Assembly: GCF_021474425.1 (NCBI RefSeq)
Contig: NZ_JAKEIP010000005.1
Span: 47,123-111,122 of the forward strand
Direction: 5' to 3'
DNA length: 64,000 nt
Source: Streptomyces muensis
GTDB taxonomy: Bacteria; Actinomycetota; Actinomycetes; Streptomycetales; Streptomycetaceae
Part shown: positions 32,937 through 40,366 of the stretch, piece by piece
How the letters are laid out: each line of letters opens with the position of its first letter
How positions within the stretch are numbered: the stretch's first letter is position 1
Made by a program: the position numbers and the translations under genes
The notes under the pieces: model-generated
What the model was told of the DNA's origin: nothing
Databases searched by the model: none
What the model saw: only the letters and a program-made list of their open reading frames with translations

Positions 32937-33206
32937 TCGTAGGGAACCGCACCAGCGGCCCCCTGCACGGGAGTTCGGAAACACCGTGCCGCTCACGCGG
33001 CAACGAGGGAGGTTCGATTCCTTCCGCTCCCACGCGGCCAGAACGCGCGCTGGCTAGCTGGAACCGCCGCCGACGGGCGACGGGTGGCCTCATAAAGAGC
33101 CGCTCCGCGAAGGTCCCGGGTGGGAGCGAGCGGAGCGGGGGCCGGGTAGACAAGAGTCCCGGAGCCGCACCATCGAGGGGTCCACTGCTCGAGCGGTGGG
33201 CCCCTC
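32937..33206 (+). ncRNA. structured RNA B, relative of RNA A
   Basis: The 3' part (33083-33172) repeats the RNA A core. It has a GGTG...CACC closing stem (33083-33086 with 33168-33171), the hairpin CTC-ATAAA-GAG (33089-33099), a 9-bp stem CCGCTCCGC/GCGGAGCGG (33100-33108 with 33130-33138) and CCGGGTAGACAAGAGTCCCGG (33142-33162). GGAG/CTCC in A versus GGTG/CACC in B is a compensatory change. The 5' part holds a GCACGG/CCGTGC hairpin (32965-32989) and a T-arm-like hairpin with loop TTCGATT (33008-33024). No reading frame is convincing. The terminator ends at 33206. Function unknown. Confidence 0.45.
33175..33206 (+). terminator. terminator of RNA B
   Basis: GAGGGGTCCAC (33175-33185) pairs with GTGGGCCCCTC (33196-33206) with one G-U pair. 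It has the same 11-bp stem length and the same distance from the cloverleaf end as in RNA A, and also faces the ligase gene's stop. Confidence 0.65.
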
Positions 33207-33215
33207 CTCGTTGCC

Positions 33216-34157
33216 CTACGGGGCCTCGTCGAGCAGACCGGGCGTCAGGTCCCCCCTGACGCGCCGAACGCGCGGGCGGTGCCGGTAGCGGCCGAGCTCC
33301 AGCCGTTCCTGGTCGACCTCGATCTCCACCACCACCTCCGGCGCCACCGGCCGGTAGCGCACCGGGTCCGCGCCGGGCAACCCGCCCACCGTGCCCGGCA
33401 GTTCACGCATCCCGCCAGCCGGGTGCAGCAGCGGCGCCACGGCCAGCCGCAGCGGCTGGGGCAGGGGAAGGCTCACCCCGACGGCCCGCATCCGCCCGCC
33501 GCTCGGCCGGCCCAGCACCAGGGCCTGCGCGGCCGGCGCCGTGGCGGTCACCCCGATCACGACGGCCTCCGTGGTGTGCCTGCGGCGCCACTTCAGCCAG
33601 CCCGAGCGCAGCCCCTCGGCGTACCGTCCGCTCGGCTTCGCCACCAAGCCCTCCACGCCGGACAGCGCGCCGACCCAGGCCAGCGCTTCGCGGACGTCCC
33701 CGGTGGACGGCACCGGCCGCAGGGTGTCCGGACCGCCCTCGAGGAGCCGCAGCAGTTCGGCGCGCCGCCGCGCGTACGGCAGCGGCCGGGTGTCGACGTC
33801 GCCGACCGCCAGGACGTCGAAGAGGGCGACGTGCACGGTGAAGTCCGCGCCGCGCCGGGGACCGCGGCCGGCGGCCCGGCTCTGCAGCCGGTCGAAGGCG
33901 ACCCCGCTGCCGTCGTCGAGCACCGCGACCAGCTCGCCGTCCAGGACCGCATCCGGCAGCGCACGGGCGGCGGACACGACGTCGGAGAACGCACGCGAAA
34001 GGTCCGTGCCGTGCCGGCTCCACACCTGCCCGCCGCCGGTCCACACCTGGCATCTCCAGCCGTCCCACTTCGGTTCCAGAGCCCACTGCGGCCCTTCCGG
34101 GACGGCGTCGACCGCGCGGGCCAGGGCCAGCGGGACGGGCAGATCGAAGGGCGGCAC
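33216..34157 (-). CDS. ATP-dependent DNA ligase
   Basis: This 313-residue protein has ligase motif I EPKWDGWR with the adenylated Lys30, then SRHGTDLS, LDGELV (motif III), VEGLVAKP (motif IV) and GWLKWRR (motif V). The C-terminal ~110 residues would be the OB-fold. The size matches the short LigC/LigD-type actinobacterial ligases that seal DNA nicks. The GTG at 34157 was chosen because GGAGG lies 5 bases upstream; an upstream extension to 34241 would run into a parS-like site. It is a single gene on the reverse strand, converging on RNA B. Confidence 0.88.
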   Translation of the reverse strand: MPPFDLPVPLALARAVDAVPEGPQWALEPKWDGWRCQVWTGGGQVWSRHGTDLSRAFSDVVSAARALPDAVLDGELVAVLDDGSGVAFDRLQSRAAGRGPRRGADFTVHVALFDVLAVGDVDTRPLPYARRRAELLRLLEGGPDTLRPVPSTGDVREALAWVGALSGVEGLVAKPSGRYAEGLRSGWLKWRRRHTTEAVVIGVTATAPAAQALVLGRPSGGRMRAVGVSLPLPQPLRLAVAPLLHPAGGMRELPGTVGGLPGADPVRYRPVAPEVVVEIEVDQERLELGRYRHRPRVRRVRGDLTPGLLDEAP

Positions 34158-34226
34158 GCGGACCTCCAGCAGCACCTTCAGCGTAGATCGGCGACCTGGC
34201 CCGGGCGCGCCGGCCGACCGGGCGCG

Positions 34227-34245
34227 GTGATTGCCCGGCAATCAC
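34227..34245. other. parS-like palindrome 8, distant copy
   Basis: GTGATTGC-CCG-GCAATCAC has the same perfect 8-bp arms as the par cluster but lies 30.5 kb away, upstream of the ligase gene. Only the central three bases differ. Confidence 0.65.
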
Positions 34246-34299
34246 ACGGACGCCCCGGAACGCCTCTGCCGCACCCCACCACCCCAACCGCCAAGCCCG

Positions 34300-34329
34300 T
34301 TGCTTACGTATTGGGTTTAGGGCTAGTGT
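34300..34329 (+). promoter_or_regulatory. class A promoter copy A6
   Basis: TTGCTT (34300-34305), the ACGTATTGGGTTT core, and TAGTGT (34324-34329) with an 18-bp spacer. It drives the 34365-38188 operon and lies 55 bases from parS-like copy 8. Confidence 0.7.
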
Positions 34330-34364
34330 CGGACCCGTACCCACCCGAACAGGAAGAGGCCCGA

Positions 34365-34544
34365 ATGTCCCGTCGCAAGCCCCGCAGCCTCGGCGTCAGC
34401 CTCGGCAACGGCGCCGCCGGACCCCACCGCTACCGCGACGAGACCCGCGTCGACGGCGGCAAGCGCTACCTGCACCGCCGCGTCCGGGCCCTCGGCAAGG
34501 CCGCGCTGCGCCGCCTCATCCGCGACGAGACCGCCACCGACTGA
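34365..34544 (+). CDS. small basic protein, first gene of operon A6
   Basis: This 59-residue very basic protein (RRKPRSLGV, RYLHRRVRALGKAALRRL) is probably a nucleic-acid-binding or ribosome-associated peptide. No family is recognised. The ATG follows AGGAAGAGG and is 35 bases from the class A -10. Confidence 0.55.
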   Translation: MSRRKPRSLGVSLGNGAAGPHRYRDETRVDGGKRYLHRRVRALGKAALRRLIRDETATD

Positions 34545-34585
34545 CGCCCCCTTTCATCCCGCCCCGACAGAAGGCACCCCGCCCC

Positions 34586-34951
34586 ATGAGCACCGTCGTC
34601 TCCGTCTCCTTCACCCGGCCCGTCCACGCCCGCGAGCTGCGCCCCGGCGACATCTTCGCCTTCCCCGAGGCCCCGACCACCGCGCTGACCGTGGTCGAGA
34701 CCGGGGAGACACCACTCTCGGCCGAACTGACCCTGGCCACCCTCACGCTGATGGGCTGCCAGGAGCCGCTGAACCTGCCCAGCGCCACCCAGGTCCGGGT
34801 CATGCGCATGGTGCGCACGGTGACCCTGGACTGCCTGCTGTGCGGTAAGGCCGAGGAGATCGAGCTGAACCTCCCCAAGGACGGCGAGCCCCTGTCCCTG
34901 GTCTGCGCCGACCACAGCCCCGAAGGCGACGCGGCCCCGGCCGTCGCCTGA
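34586..34951 (+). CDS. hypothetical protein, 121 aa, beta-rich
   Basis: This protein is mostly strands (VVSVSFTRPVHARELRPGDIF, LTVVETGETPLSAELTLATLTL), with a CLLCGK pair near residue 94 and a late Cys/His pair (CADH) that could complete a zinc site. The family is not recognised. It is followed by a 13-bp hairpin before the next gene of operon A6. Confidence 0.6.
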   Translation: MSTVVSVSFTRPVHARELRPGDIFAFPEAPTTALTVVETGETPLSAELTLATLTLMGCQEPLNLPSATQVRVMRMVRTVTLDCLLCGKAEEIELNLPKDGEPLSLVCADHSPEGDAAPAVA

Positions 34952-34970
34952 CCCCAGCCTCGACAACCCC

Positions 34971-35014
34971 GGTGTCCTGGCGTGCGCCCCGCGCCGGGCG
35001 GACGCCAGGACACC
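34971..35014. terminator. 13-bp intergenic hairpin in operon A6
   Basis: GGTGTCCTGGCGT (34971-34983) pairs perfectly with 35002-35014, with an 18-base GC-rich loop. It lies between two genes of the operon. Confidence 0.45.
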
Positions 35015-35048
35015 GCACACCCGCCGACCCGAACCCACGGAGAACACC

Positions 35049-35528
35049 TTGACCCTCATGAGCAATGACCGCCTCGCCCAGCAGCTCGCCGCCACCGCGC
35101 ACCCCAACACGAGGGAGGAGGCCGCCGTCTGGCTGCTCGCCGAGAGCGGCCACTGGCTGGAGGAACTCGACCGGATGGGCCTCATCAGCCGCGACACGGA
35201 CTCCGGCCAGGCCCGCGTCGACTGGCCCGGCACGTCCTCCCAGCGGTACCAGCTCATCGGCACCGACGCCGAGTTCCAGATCCTGACGATCGCCCGGGCC
35301 CTGGCCGCGCCGGAGCTCGGGGCCGATTTCCCCCACCTGTCCAAGCTCGACGCGGACAACCGGCTGCTGGTGCTCCACGCCATCGCGTGGGCTTCCGCCG
35401 GACGGGAGTGGGCCAAGTCGCTGCGGCTGCTGCCCGGGATGCGCTGCGGGGTCTGCGACCGGCGTCTCAAGGGCCTCGAGGGAGCGGACTTCGTCGATCA
35501 CATGCGCCTGCACGGCCGCGACGTCTGA
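35049..35528 (+). CDS. protein with a single C2H2 zinc finger
   Basis: This ~159-residue protein has an N-terminal helical domain and a C-terminal finger: CGVC followed by about 13 residues and HMRLH, the spacing of a classical C2H2 finger, which is uncommon in bacteria. The TTG at 35049 has GGAG 7 bases upstream; the ATG at 35058 is the alternative and is 9 bases further in. It probably binds nucleic acid. Confidence 0.6.
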   Translation: MTLMSNDRLAQQLAATAHPNTREEAAVWLLAESGHWLEELDRMGLISRDTDSGQARVDWPGTSSQRYQLIGTDAEFQILTIARALAAPELGADFPHLSKLDADNRLLVLHAIAWASAGREWAKSLRLLPGMRCGVCDRRLKGLEGADFVDHMRLHGRDV

Positions 35529-35542
35529 GCCGGGGAACCGAC

Positions 35543-35839
35543 ATGGACCCTGTGCTCGGCAGCGGTTTCGCCTTCGCCATGTGCGGCCTGGCCGGGTTCT
35601 TCTCCGGCCGCCTCGCTACCCACCGCGCGGCGGGTCTCGAGGCTCTCGGCACCCTCTGCGCCGCCGTCGGAGCGCTCCGCCTCGGCAACCTCCCCCTGAC
35701 CGGCATGTCCACCGTCCTGACCCTGCTGCTGGCCTGGACGTGGTGGAAGGGCGGCGGAGGCGACGACACCCGCCGCGGCGGGCGCCGCCTGCGCCGGATG
35801 TTCACCCCGAGCCGACGCACCGCGCCCGCCCCGTCCTGA
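35543..35839 (+). CDS. small membrane protein, 98 aa
   Basis: Hydrophobic segments at about residues 6-22 (GSGFAFAMCGLAGFFSG), 30-48 and 52-68 (MSTVLTLLLAWTWW) suggest two or three membrane passes. They are followed by a strongly basic cytoplasmic tail (GGRRLRRMFTPSRR). No family is recognised. GGGGAA precedes the ATG. Confidence 0.6.
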   Translation: MDPVLGSGFAFAMCGLAGFFSGRLATHRAAGLEALGTLCAAVGALRLGNLPLTGMSTVLTLLLAWTWWKGGGGDDTRRGGRRLRRMFTPSRRTAPAPS

Positions 35840-35848
35840 GCCCGCCAC

Positions 35849-35878
35849 GGGCGCCGACCAGTGCCGCGGTCGGCGCCC
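35849..35878. terminator. 11-bp intergenic hairpin in operon A6
   Basis: GGGCGCCGACC (35849-35859) pairs perfectly with GGTCGGCGCCC (35868-35878), between the membrane protein and the first of two paralogous genes. Confidence 0.45.
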
Positions 35879-35897
35879 CTCGCAAGGAGCGACCGAA

Positions 35898-36482
35898 GTG
35901 ACCGAAGTTCCCAACTCCCCGGCCAAGACCGTCCCGGTGCTGGTGCTCCCGCCGCAGGCCGGCAACACCCAGCACTACCGCATGCGGCTGGCCGACCACG
36001 CCTTCGACGGCGCGCCCGGGCACCCGCTGTACGGCACCGGCAGCGACCCGAGGAACATCGTTCTTCTCCCGTACCACACCGGCCGCTGCGACCAGTCGGA
36101 GCGGCGCGTCCGCGAGCACGCCGAGCTGGCTGCCGACTGGACCCGCCGCCTGAAGGCGGTCGGCTTCACGGTGCGCCCCGCCCGCCGCTGCGGACTCATC
36201 GCCACCTGCGACCTGCCGCCCACCGAGGCCGTCGTCGAACGCCACGGACCGGTCGAGGAGTTCACCCGCAAGGTGACCTTCCCCGCACATGGCCTCGGGG
36301 GCCTGCTGCGCCTGGTCCCGACCCACGCCAGCGCCAACTACGACGTGCTCACCCTCGACGGCGAGGTCCTGCGGTCCGTGACGGAACTGGCGCACGGCGT
36401 CGAGGCGCTCGCCGTCCACTTCGGCCTGCCCGACGACGTTATGAACACCACCTTCCTCCCCACCCACCCCGCCTGGAGCTGA
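35898..36482 (+). CDS. hypothetical protein, paralogue 1 of a duplicated pair
   Basis: The central part of this 194-residue protein (TGRCDQSERRVREHAELAADW, TRRLKAVGFTVRP, LPPTEAVVE, FTRKVTFPAHGLGGLL) is closely repeated in the gene at 37610. Predicted secondary structure is mixed alpha/beta. No known family is recognised. AAGGAG is 10 bases before the GTG. The duplication within one operon suggests two related subunits or specialised copies. Confidence 0.65.
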   Translation: MTEVPNSPAKTVPVLVLPPQAGNTQHYRMRLADHAFDGAPGHPLYGTGSDPRNIVLLPYHTGRCDQSERRVREHAELAADWTRRLKAVGFTVRPARRCGLIATCDLPPTEAVVERHGPVEEFTRKVTFPAHGLGGLLRLVPTHASANYDVLTLDGEVLRSVTELAHGVEALAVHFGLPDDVMNTTFLPTHPAWS

Positions 36483-36484
36483 CC

Positions 36485-36847
36485 GTGTCCGCCTTCACCG
36501 CCGAGCAGATCTTTGCCGCGCTCTACCAGGCGATCCGCCCCGACGCCGTCAACGGCCGCTGGGAGCGCGGCTACGAGTGGGCGATGGAGTGCGTCCGCAA
36601 GATCCTCGTCCAGTACCGCCTCGACGGCAGTCCCGAGCGCAACCTGAAGGTCGTCGAGCCCGCCATCCGCGAGTGGCTGGATGCCGGACCCGACTACGAC
36701 AGCCAGGCGTACAACGACGGCTGCGCGGTCGGCCAGCAGACGATCCGCAGCATCCTCGACGGCGACCGGGACGAGATCCTCTCCCAGCTCCAGGACGCGG
36801 CCACCACGGCCACCAGGCTCTACGCCCAAGCCCAGCAGGTGACCTGA
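36485..36847 (+). CDS. hypothetical protein, 120 aa
   Basis: This helical protein contains WERGYEWAMECVRKILVQYRL and a C-terminal Gln/Ala-rich helix. It starts 2 bases after the preceding stop and ends 1 base before the next start. The family is not recognised. Confidence 0.6.
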   Translation: MSAFTAEQIFAALYQAIRPDAVNGRWERGYEWAMECVRKILVQYRLDGSPERNLKVVEPAIREWLDAGPDYDSQAYNDGCAVGQQTIRSILDGDRDEILSQLQDAATTATRLYAQAQQVT

Positions 36848-36848
36848 C

Positions 36849-37118
36849 ATGGCCGACGACGACCTCCCGGACAACGTGATCCCCTTCCGGCGCCGCCGTA
36901 CTGGCCCGCCGCCCGCGCCGCGGCGGCAGTGCGTCTGCGGCGCCTTCTGGAGGCCCGGCTTCTCCAGCGACCCGGCCTGGCTGCTGACCGCCGACCCTCT
37001 CTGGGACTCCTTCGTCGGCGTCACCCACTGCCAGGGCTGCGGCCGTCACAAGCTCTCCGTCATCACCGGCCGCGACATGCGGCGCGACAGCAACCGCCCC
37101 TCGGGAAGGAGCACCTGA
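36849..37118 (+). CDS. small protein with zinc-ribbon-like cysteines
   Basis: This 89-residue protein contains CVCG and, about 38 residues later, CQGCGRHK, together a plausible four-cysteine zinc ribbon. The N-terminus is acidic then Arg/Pro-rich. It is tightly packed in operon A6. The family is not recognised. Confidence 0.6.
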   Translation: MADDDLPDNVIPFRRRRTGPPPAPRRQCVCGAFWRPGFSSDPAWLLTADPLWDSFVGVTHCQGCGRHKLSVITGRDMRRDSNRPSGRST

Positions 37119-37121
37119 CAA

Positions 37122-37613
37122 GTGGCACGCGACATCGGCATGGCACCGGACGCCAAGGTCTACCGCGCAGTCATCATCAAGTCGTACGCGGACGGAAGCG
37201 TGTTCACCGCGTACGAAGGCCCCTACGACAAGATCGGCTCGGCCCGCGCCCGGGTTACCTTCTGGGAGAACCACTTCGCCAAGAGGGACAACGGCGACAA
37301 GGCCACCGGGCACGTCGAGCAGTGCCAGCCCGCCTGGGAGAAGGCACCCGACCGCGCTCGCCGCCGTACCGCGAGGACCTCCGCTGCGTCCGGCGACGAG
37401 GCGCCCAAGGACCCCGTCGCGCTGATCCGCGCGGCGATAGCGCAGCGCCGCGGCATGCACGGCAGCCACGCCGCCGACCTCCTCGCCGAGCACGGCTTCA
37501 CCGAGGAAGCCGACCGGATCCGGGCCGAAGTCCGCGCCCAGATGGGCCACTTGTCGGCCAAGCAGGCCCTCCAGCTGCTCACCGCCGCCCCGGCGGACGG
37601 GACCGACCGATGA
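37122..37613 (+). CDS. hypothetical protein, 163 aa
   Basis: The N-terminal ~60 residues form a strand-rich unit (VYRAVIIKSYADGSVFTAYEGPYD), followed by a basic linker and a helical C-terminus (VALIRAAIAQRRGMHGSHAADLL). It starts with GTG and overlaps the following gene by ATGA. The family is not recognised. Confidence 0.6.
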   Translation: MARDIGMAPDAKVYRAVIIKSYADGSVFTAYEGPYDKIGSARARVTFWENHFAKRDNGDKATGHVEQCQPAWEKAPDRARRRTARTSAASGDEAPKDPVALIRAAIAQRRGMHGSHAADLLAEHGFTEEADRIRAEVRAQMGHLSAKQALQLLTAAPADGTDR

Positions 37614-38188
37614 CCGACTCCGTGCCCGCCGGGGGACAGGCCCCGGCGGGCGAAGGAGGGCAGGCGCTGCTCCTGCCGGCCGAGGAGGGCGTCCGGCCGA
37701 AGATGTACCTGCAGCGCCTCGCCCGCCTCGTCCTCGAGGACGCCCCCGGCCGCCCGCTGTACGCGCCGAACGAGACGCCGCACACCATCGGCGCCATCCA
37801 CCACCACGCCGGCCGGTGCGACCAGTCCCGCAAGCGGATCGATGAACACGCCGCCAACAAGGCCGAGTGGACCCGCCGCCTCGAGGCCGTCGGCTTCACG
37901 GTGCGGCCTGGGCGCTGCGGCGTCGTCGCCACCCTCGAACTGCCGCCCACCGAGGCCCTCGTCGAACCGTACGGCGAGGTGCAGGACTTCACCGACCGGG
38001 TGACCTTCCCCGCGCACGGCGTCGGCGGCCTGGTCCAGCGCTGCTGGGCGCACACCGGCTACATCGGCTGCAAGATCACCTCGTCCACGGGGCGGCCGGT
38101 GAAGCCGACCAGGACCGTCGACCAGGCGGTGGTCGCCCTGGCCCTGCACTGGGGTCTGCCGCACCACGTGCACATCACCCGGCGATGA
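37610..38188 (+). CDS. hypothetical protein, paralogue 2 of a duplicated pair
   Basis: This 192-residue protein shares AGRCDQSRKRIDEHAANKAEW, TRRLEAVGFTVRP, LPPTEALVE and FTDRVTFPAHGVGGLV with the gene at 35898, so the two are clear paralogues with different N-termini. It is the last gene of operon A6, directly before a class B unit. The function is unknown. Confidence 0.65.
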   Translation: MTDSVPAGGQAPAGEGGQALLLPAEEGVRPKMYLQRLARLVLEDAPGRPLYAPNETPHTIGAIHHHAGRCDQSRKRIDEHAANKAEWTRRLEAVGFTVRPGRCGVVATLELPPTEALVEPYGEVQDFTDRVTFPAHGVGGLVQRCWAHTGYIGCKITSSTGRPVKPTRTVDQAVVALALHWGLPHHVHITRR

Positions 38189-38260
38189 CCTCGGAGCGGC
38201 CCGCGCCGGCCGTTACGGCGGGCGGGCCACCCAGGAAGATGGGCGAACCCCTTCACACCA

Positions 38261-38281
38261 TACAATGATGCGTTGTATAGT
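38261..38281 (+). promoter_or_regulatory. class B operator-promoter copy B4
   Basis: TACAATG-ATG-CGTTGTA (38261-38277) with a TATAGT -10 (38276-38281). It precedes the gene at 38331 by 50 bases. Confidence 0.7.
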
Positions 38282-38330
38282 TGAGGGGTGGTCATCCCTC
38301 CGGGGTCGTCGACGAGAGCGGGAGACGGAG

Positions 38331-38867
38331 ATGGCGCAGCGCTGGTGGACCCTCGCCAAGCAGGACATGAACACCCAGGTCGCCGACCGCGGCCACACCC
38401 TCACCTGGAAGCAGGTCCCCCGCCCGACCCTCGACCACGCGCTGGCCTTCGAGGGCACCTGCCGCGACTGCGGTGCCACCGTCACCATCGGCTCCGGCTG
38501 GTCCTCCTGCGGTACGGTCCGCGACGCCCGCAGCAGCGACTGCTCCGGGCCCGGCACCGCCGTCCTGACCCAGCTCGAACAGGACCGTTCCGCCGAACTG
38601 ACCGGCGAGGCGGTCGGGGAGTACCTGCAGGCCCTCGCGGACGCCGGCATCACCCCGGCGCGCCCCCAGGAGCCCTTCCGTAACCCGCTCGCCCCCGAGG
38701 GCCAGTGCGGGCTCATGAGTACCGACGGCTACACCTGCATACGCCGCCTCAACAAGCGCGGCACCCACCGCGGCAACGAGTGGGGTGGCCCTCACGGGCA
38801 TGTCGGCACCCACCCCGACGACGACTTCACCCGCCCGTTCGACAACGACAAGCTCCTCATGGCCTGA
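38331..38867 (+). CDS. hypothetical protein with several cysteines
   Basis: This 178-residue protein contains CRDCGATVTIGSG, a lone C, and later CGLM...CIRRLNKRGTHRGNEWG and a His-rich end (HGHVGTHPDDDF), which together suggest a metal site. No family is recognised. GGAGACGGAG precedes the ATG. It is a single gene under class B promoter B4. Confidence 0.65.
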   Translation: MAQRWWTLAKQDMNTQVADRGHTLTWKQVPRPTLDHALAFEGTCRDCGATVTIGSGWSSCGTVRDARSSDCSGPGTAVLTQLEQDRSAELTGEAVGEYLQALADAGITPARPQEPFRNPLAPEGQCGLMSTDGYTCIRRLNKRGTHRGNEWGGPHGHVGTHPDDDFTRPFDNDKLLMA

Positions 38868-38933
38868 GCCGCCAACTCCGGTGTCACGGAGGGGTGTTGG
38901 CGCGAGGAAGATCGGCGAACCGACTTCACACCT

Positions 38934-38954
38934 TACAACTCTACGTTGTAAGGT
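38934..38954 (+). promoter_or_regulatory. class B operator-promoter copy B5
   Basis: TACAACT-CTA-CGTTGTA (38934-38950) with a TAAGGT -10-like hexamer (38949-38954). It drives the gene at 38995. Confidence 0.65.
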
Positions 38955-38994
38955 GTGGGGGTAGCGGGAACCACCGACCACAAGGGGAACGACC

Positions 38995-39375
38995 ATGCTG
39001 ACCAGCGTCACCTTCGCCGACGGCACCACCGCCCGGATCAGCTACTTCAAGGACCTGGGCCACGCCCTGTACACCTTCGACGACGACACCATCCACGTGA
39101 TGCCCGGCTACTTCGGCCAGCCCGACCGGCTGGCGGTCACCATCAGCCTCGGCAGGCCGGGCGACATCAGCGGCTACCGGCTCACCGGCCTGCACGTCGG
39201 CGACTACCTCCTGACCGGCACGGTGATGTGCACCGGTGACGGCCTGACCCCGCACCCGCACCCGCACAGCCCGGACAAGTTCCCGCTGAAGGACATCACC
39301 GACGCGGACTCCCGGCAGGACGCCGCCGACTACCTCTCGGACATTGCCAGCCACTTCTACAACACCTTCGCGTGA
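38995..39375 (+). CDS. hypothetical protein, 126 aa
   Basis: The N-terminal two-thirds is strand-rich (LTSVTFADGTTARISYFKD, YTFDDDTIHVMPGYFG). A His/Pro stretch (TPHPHPHSPDKF) precedes a C-terminal helix. The family is not recognised. AAGGGGAA lies upstream of the ATG. It is a monocistronic class B unit ending at a bidirectional hairpin. Confidence 0.6.
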   Translation: MLTSVTFADGTTARISYFKDLGHALYTFDDDTIHVMPGYFGQPDRLAVTISLGRPGDISGYRLTGLHVGDYLLTGTVMCTGDGLTPHPHPHSPDKFPLKDITDADSRQDAADYLSDIASHFYNTFA

Positions 39376-39388
39376 GCCGCGAAGGCCC

Positions 39389-39424
39389 GGGCCCCGCAGC
39401 GCCTCCCGCGGCGCGGCGGGGCCC
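39389..39424. terminator. convergent hairpin
   Basis: GGGCCCCGC (39389-39397) pairs with GCGGGGCCC (39416-39424). It lies between the stops of the forward gene at 38995 and the reverse lipoprotein gene. Confidence 0.55.
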
Positions 39425-39440
39425 CGGTGTGCGCGGACCG

Positions 39441-40100
39441 CTACTTCACCGGCTGCCACGACCCGCAGCTGCGCGTCGTGAACTGCCCGTCCCCGGACCG
39501 CACCGTCACCCGCACCTCCTGCGCCGACGTCGCGAACGCGTTGTCGAGCACCTTCCCCGACCGCGACGTGCGCTCCCAGTAGCACTCGCGCAGCGCCCCC
39601 GTCGTGCGGTACGTGCCCGCCGGCATCTGCCCGGCCCCCGAGCCCACCTCGTACGTGCCGTCGACGAACCACCGCTCGTACGTGCCCTCCACGGCCGCCT
39701 TCAGCGTCTTGGCCTGCGCCGGGCAGAACTCGGTGACCCCCTCCTCGAGGACCGTCTCCCCGTCCTGCTTGGTCAGCTCCTTCTCCGCCAGCCACTGCGC
39801 CGGCGAGACACCGTCGAGCTCCTTCTCGCCGAGGAGGTCGCAGTACCGCTTCATCGCGTCCGCGGACGACCCGGTGCCCTGCCCTTCGAAGTAGTAGCTG
39901 GTGCCCTGCACCAGTTCGTTGAACTTCTCCTCCGGCGTCGCCGCGGCCGGCGGGCTGCTGGACGCCGCGGCCGTGCCCGCCGCGGACGCCGTCCCCGCCT
40001 TCCCGGCCTCGCTCGTGCCGCCGTCGGAACAGCCGGACATCACCACCATCGCCGCCACCACGCCGGCTGCGACGATCCCCACCCCAGGTAAACGTCTCAT
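39441..40100 (-). CDS. secreted lipoprotein
   Basis: The N-terminus MRRLPGVGIVAAGVV ending in MSGCSDGG is a signal peptide with a lipobox, making Cys24 the lipidated residue on the outer face of the membrane. A Ser/Ala/Thr-rich linker follows to about residue 55. A C-terminal domain has GTYRTTGALRECYWERTS and a terminal TTRSCGSW with paired cysteines, a layout shared with other exported Streptomyces lipoproteins. Its role is unknown; a plasmid-borne surface protein could affect entry exclusion, but that is speculation. Confidence 0.75.
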   Translation of the reverse strand: MRRLPGVGIVAAGVVAAMVVMSGCSDGGTSEAGKAGTASAAGTAAASSSPPAAATPEEKFNELVQGTSYYFEGQGTGSSADAMKRYCDLLGEKELDGVSPAQWLAEKELTKQDGETVLEEGVTEFCPAQAKTLKAAVEGTYERWFVDGTYEVGSGAGQMPAGTYRTTGALRECYWERTSRSGKVLDNAFATSAQEVRVTVRSGDGQFTTRSCGSWQPVK

Positions 40101-40309
40101 CCGCGCAGAATCGCACTCGAAGATCGCCGGGGGAGGGGAAACCGGGAGATTCGCCTCTGCCGCACGAGGCGCGGGCCCAGGGGCCCGCCGTCCGGCGGGA
40201 ACCCTGGGCCCACTTCCAGCCGCTCCGCGGAGCGGCGGCTACGGACACGACGCTACGGCGGCAAAACCCCTGATGGCAAAGGAAATTGCCCCCCAACCCG
40301 CTCGGACTT
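40101..40309. other. intergenic region upstream of the lipoprotein
   Basis: This region contains several short GC-rich inverted repeats (for example GGGCCC and CGGCGG pairs) but no gene. It carries the divergent lipoprotein promoter region on one side and class B copy B6 on the other. Confidence 0.4.
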
Positions 40310-40330
40310 TACGGCGCTACGTTGTATAGT
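40310..40330 (+). promoter_or_regulatory. class B operator-promoter copy B6
   Basis: Only the right arm CGTTGTA (40320-40326) is intact; the left is TACGGCG. A TATAGT -10 follows at 40325-40330 and GGACTTT lies upstream. It drives the gene at 40367 and may be regulated differently from the full palindromes. Confidence 0.6.
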
Positions 40331-40366
40331 TGAGCGGTAGGGAACACCGTGAAAGAGGGGGATCGA

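Noticed and set aside
32942..33032. A true class II tRNA gene
   Set aside because: A T-arm-like hairpin with loop TTCGATT and a variable-arm-like GCCGC/GCGGC are present. The acceptor stem has two mismatches, the D arm is poor and the anticodon loop is 13 bases, so it is treated as part of RNA B.
33081..33110. A tRNA-Met remnant
   Set aside because: CTCATAA resembles a Met anticodon loop, but the flanks do not pair as an anticodon stem. The same place in RNA A reads CTCATCGA, which fits the CTC-N5-GAG hairpin better.
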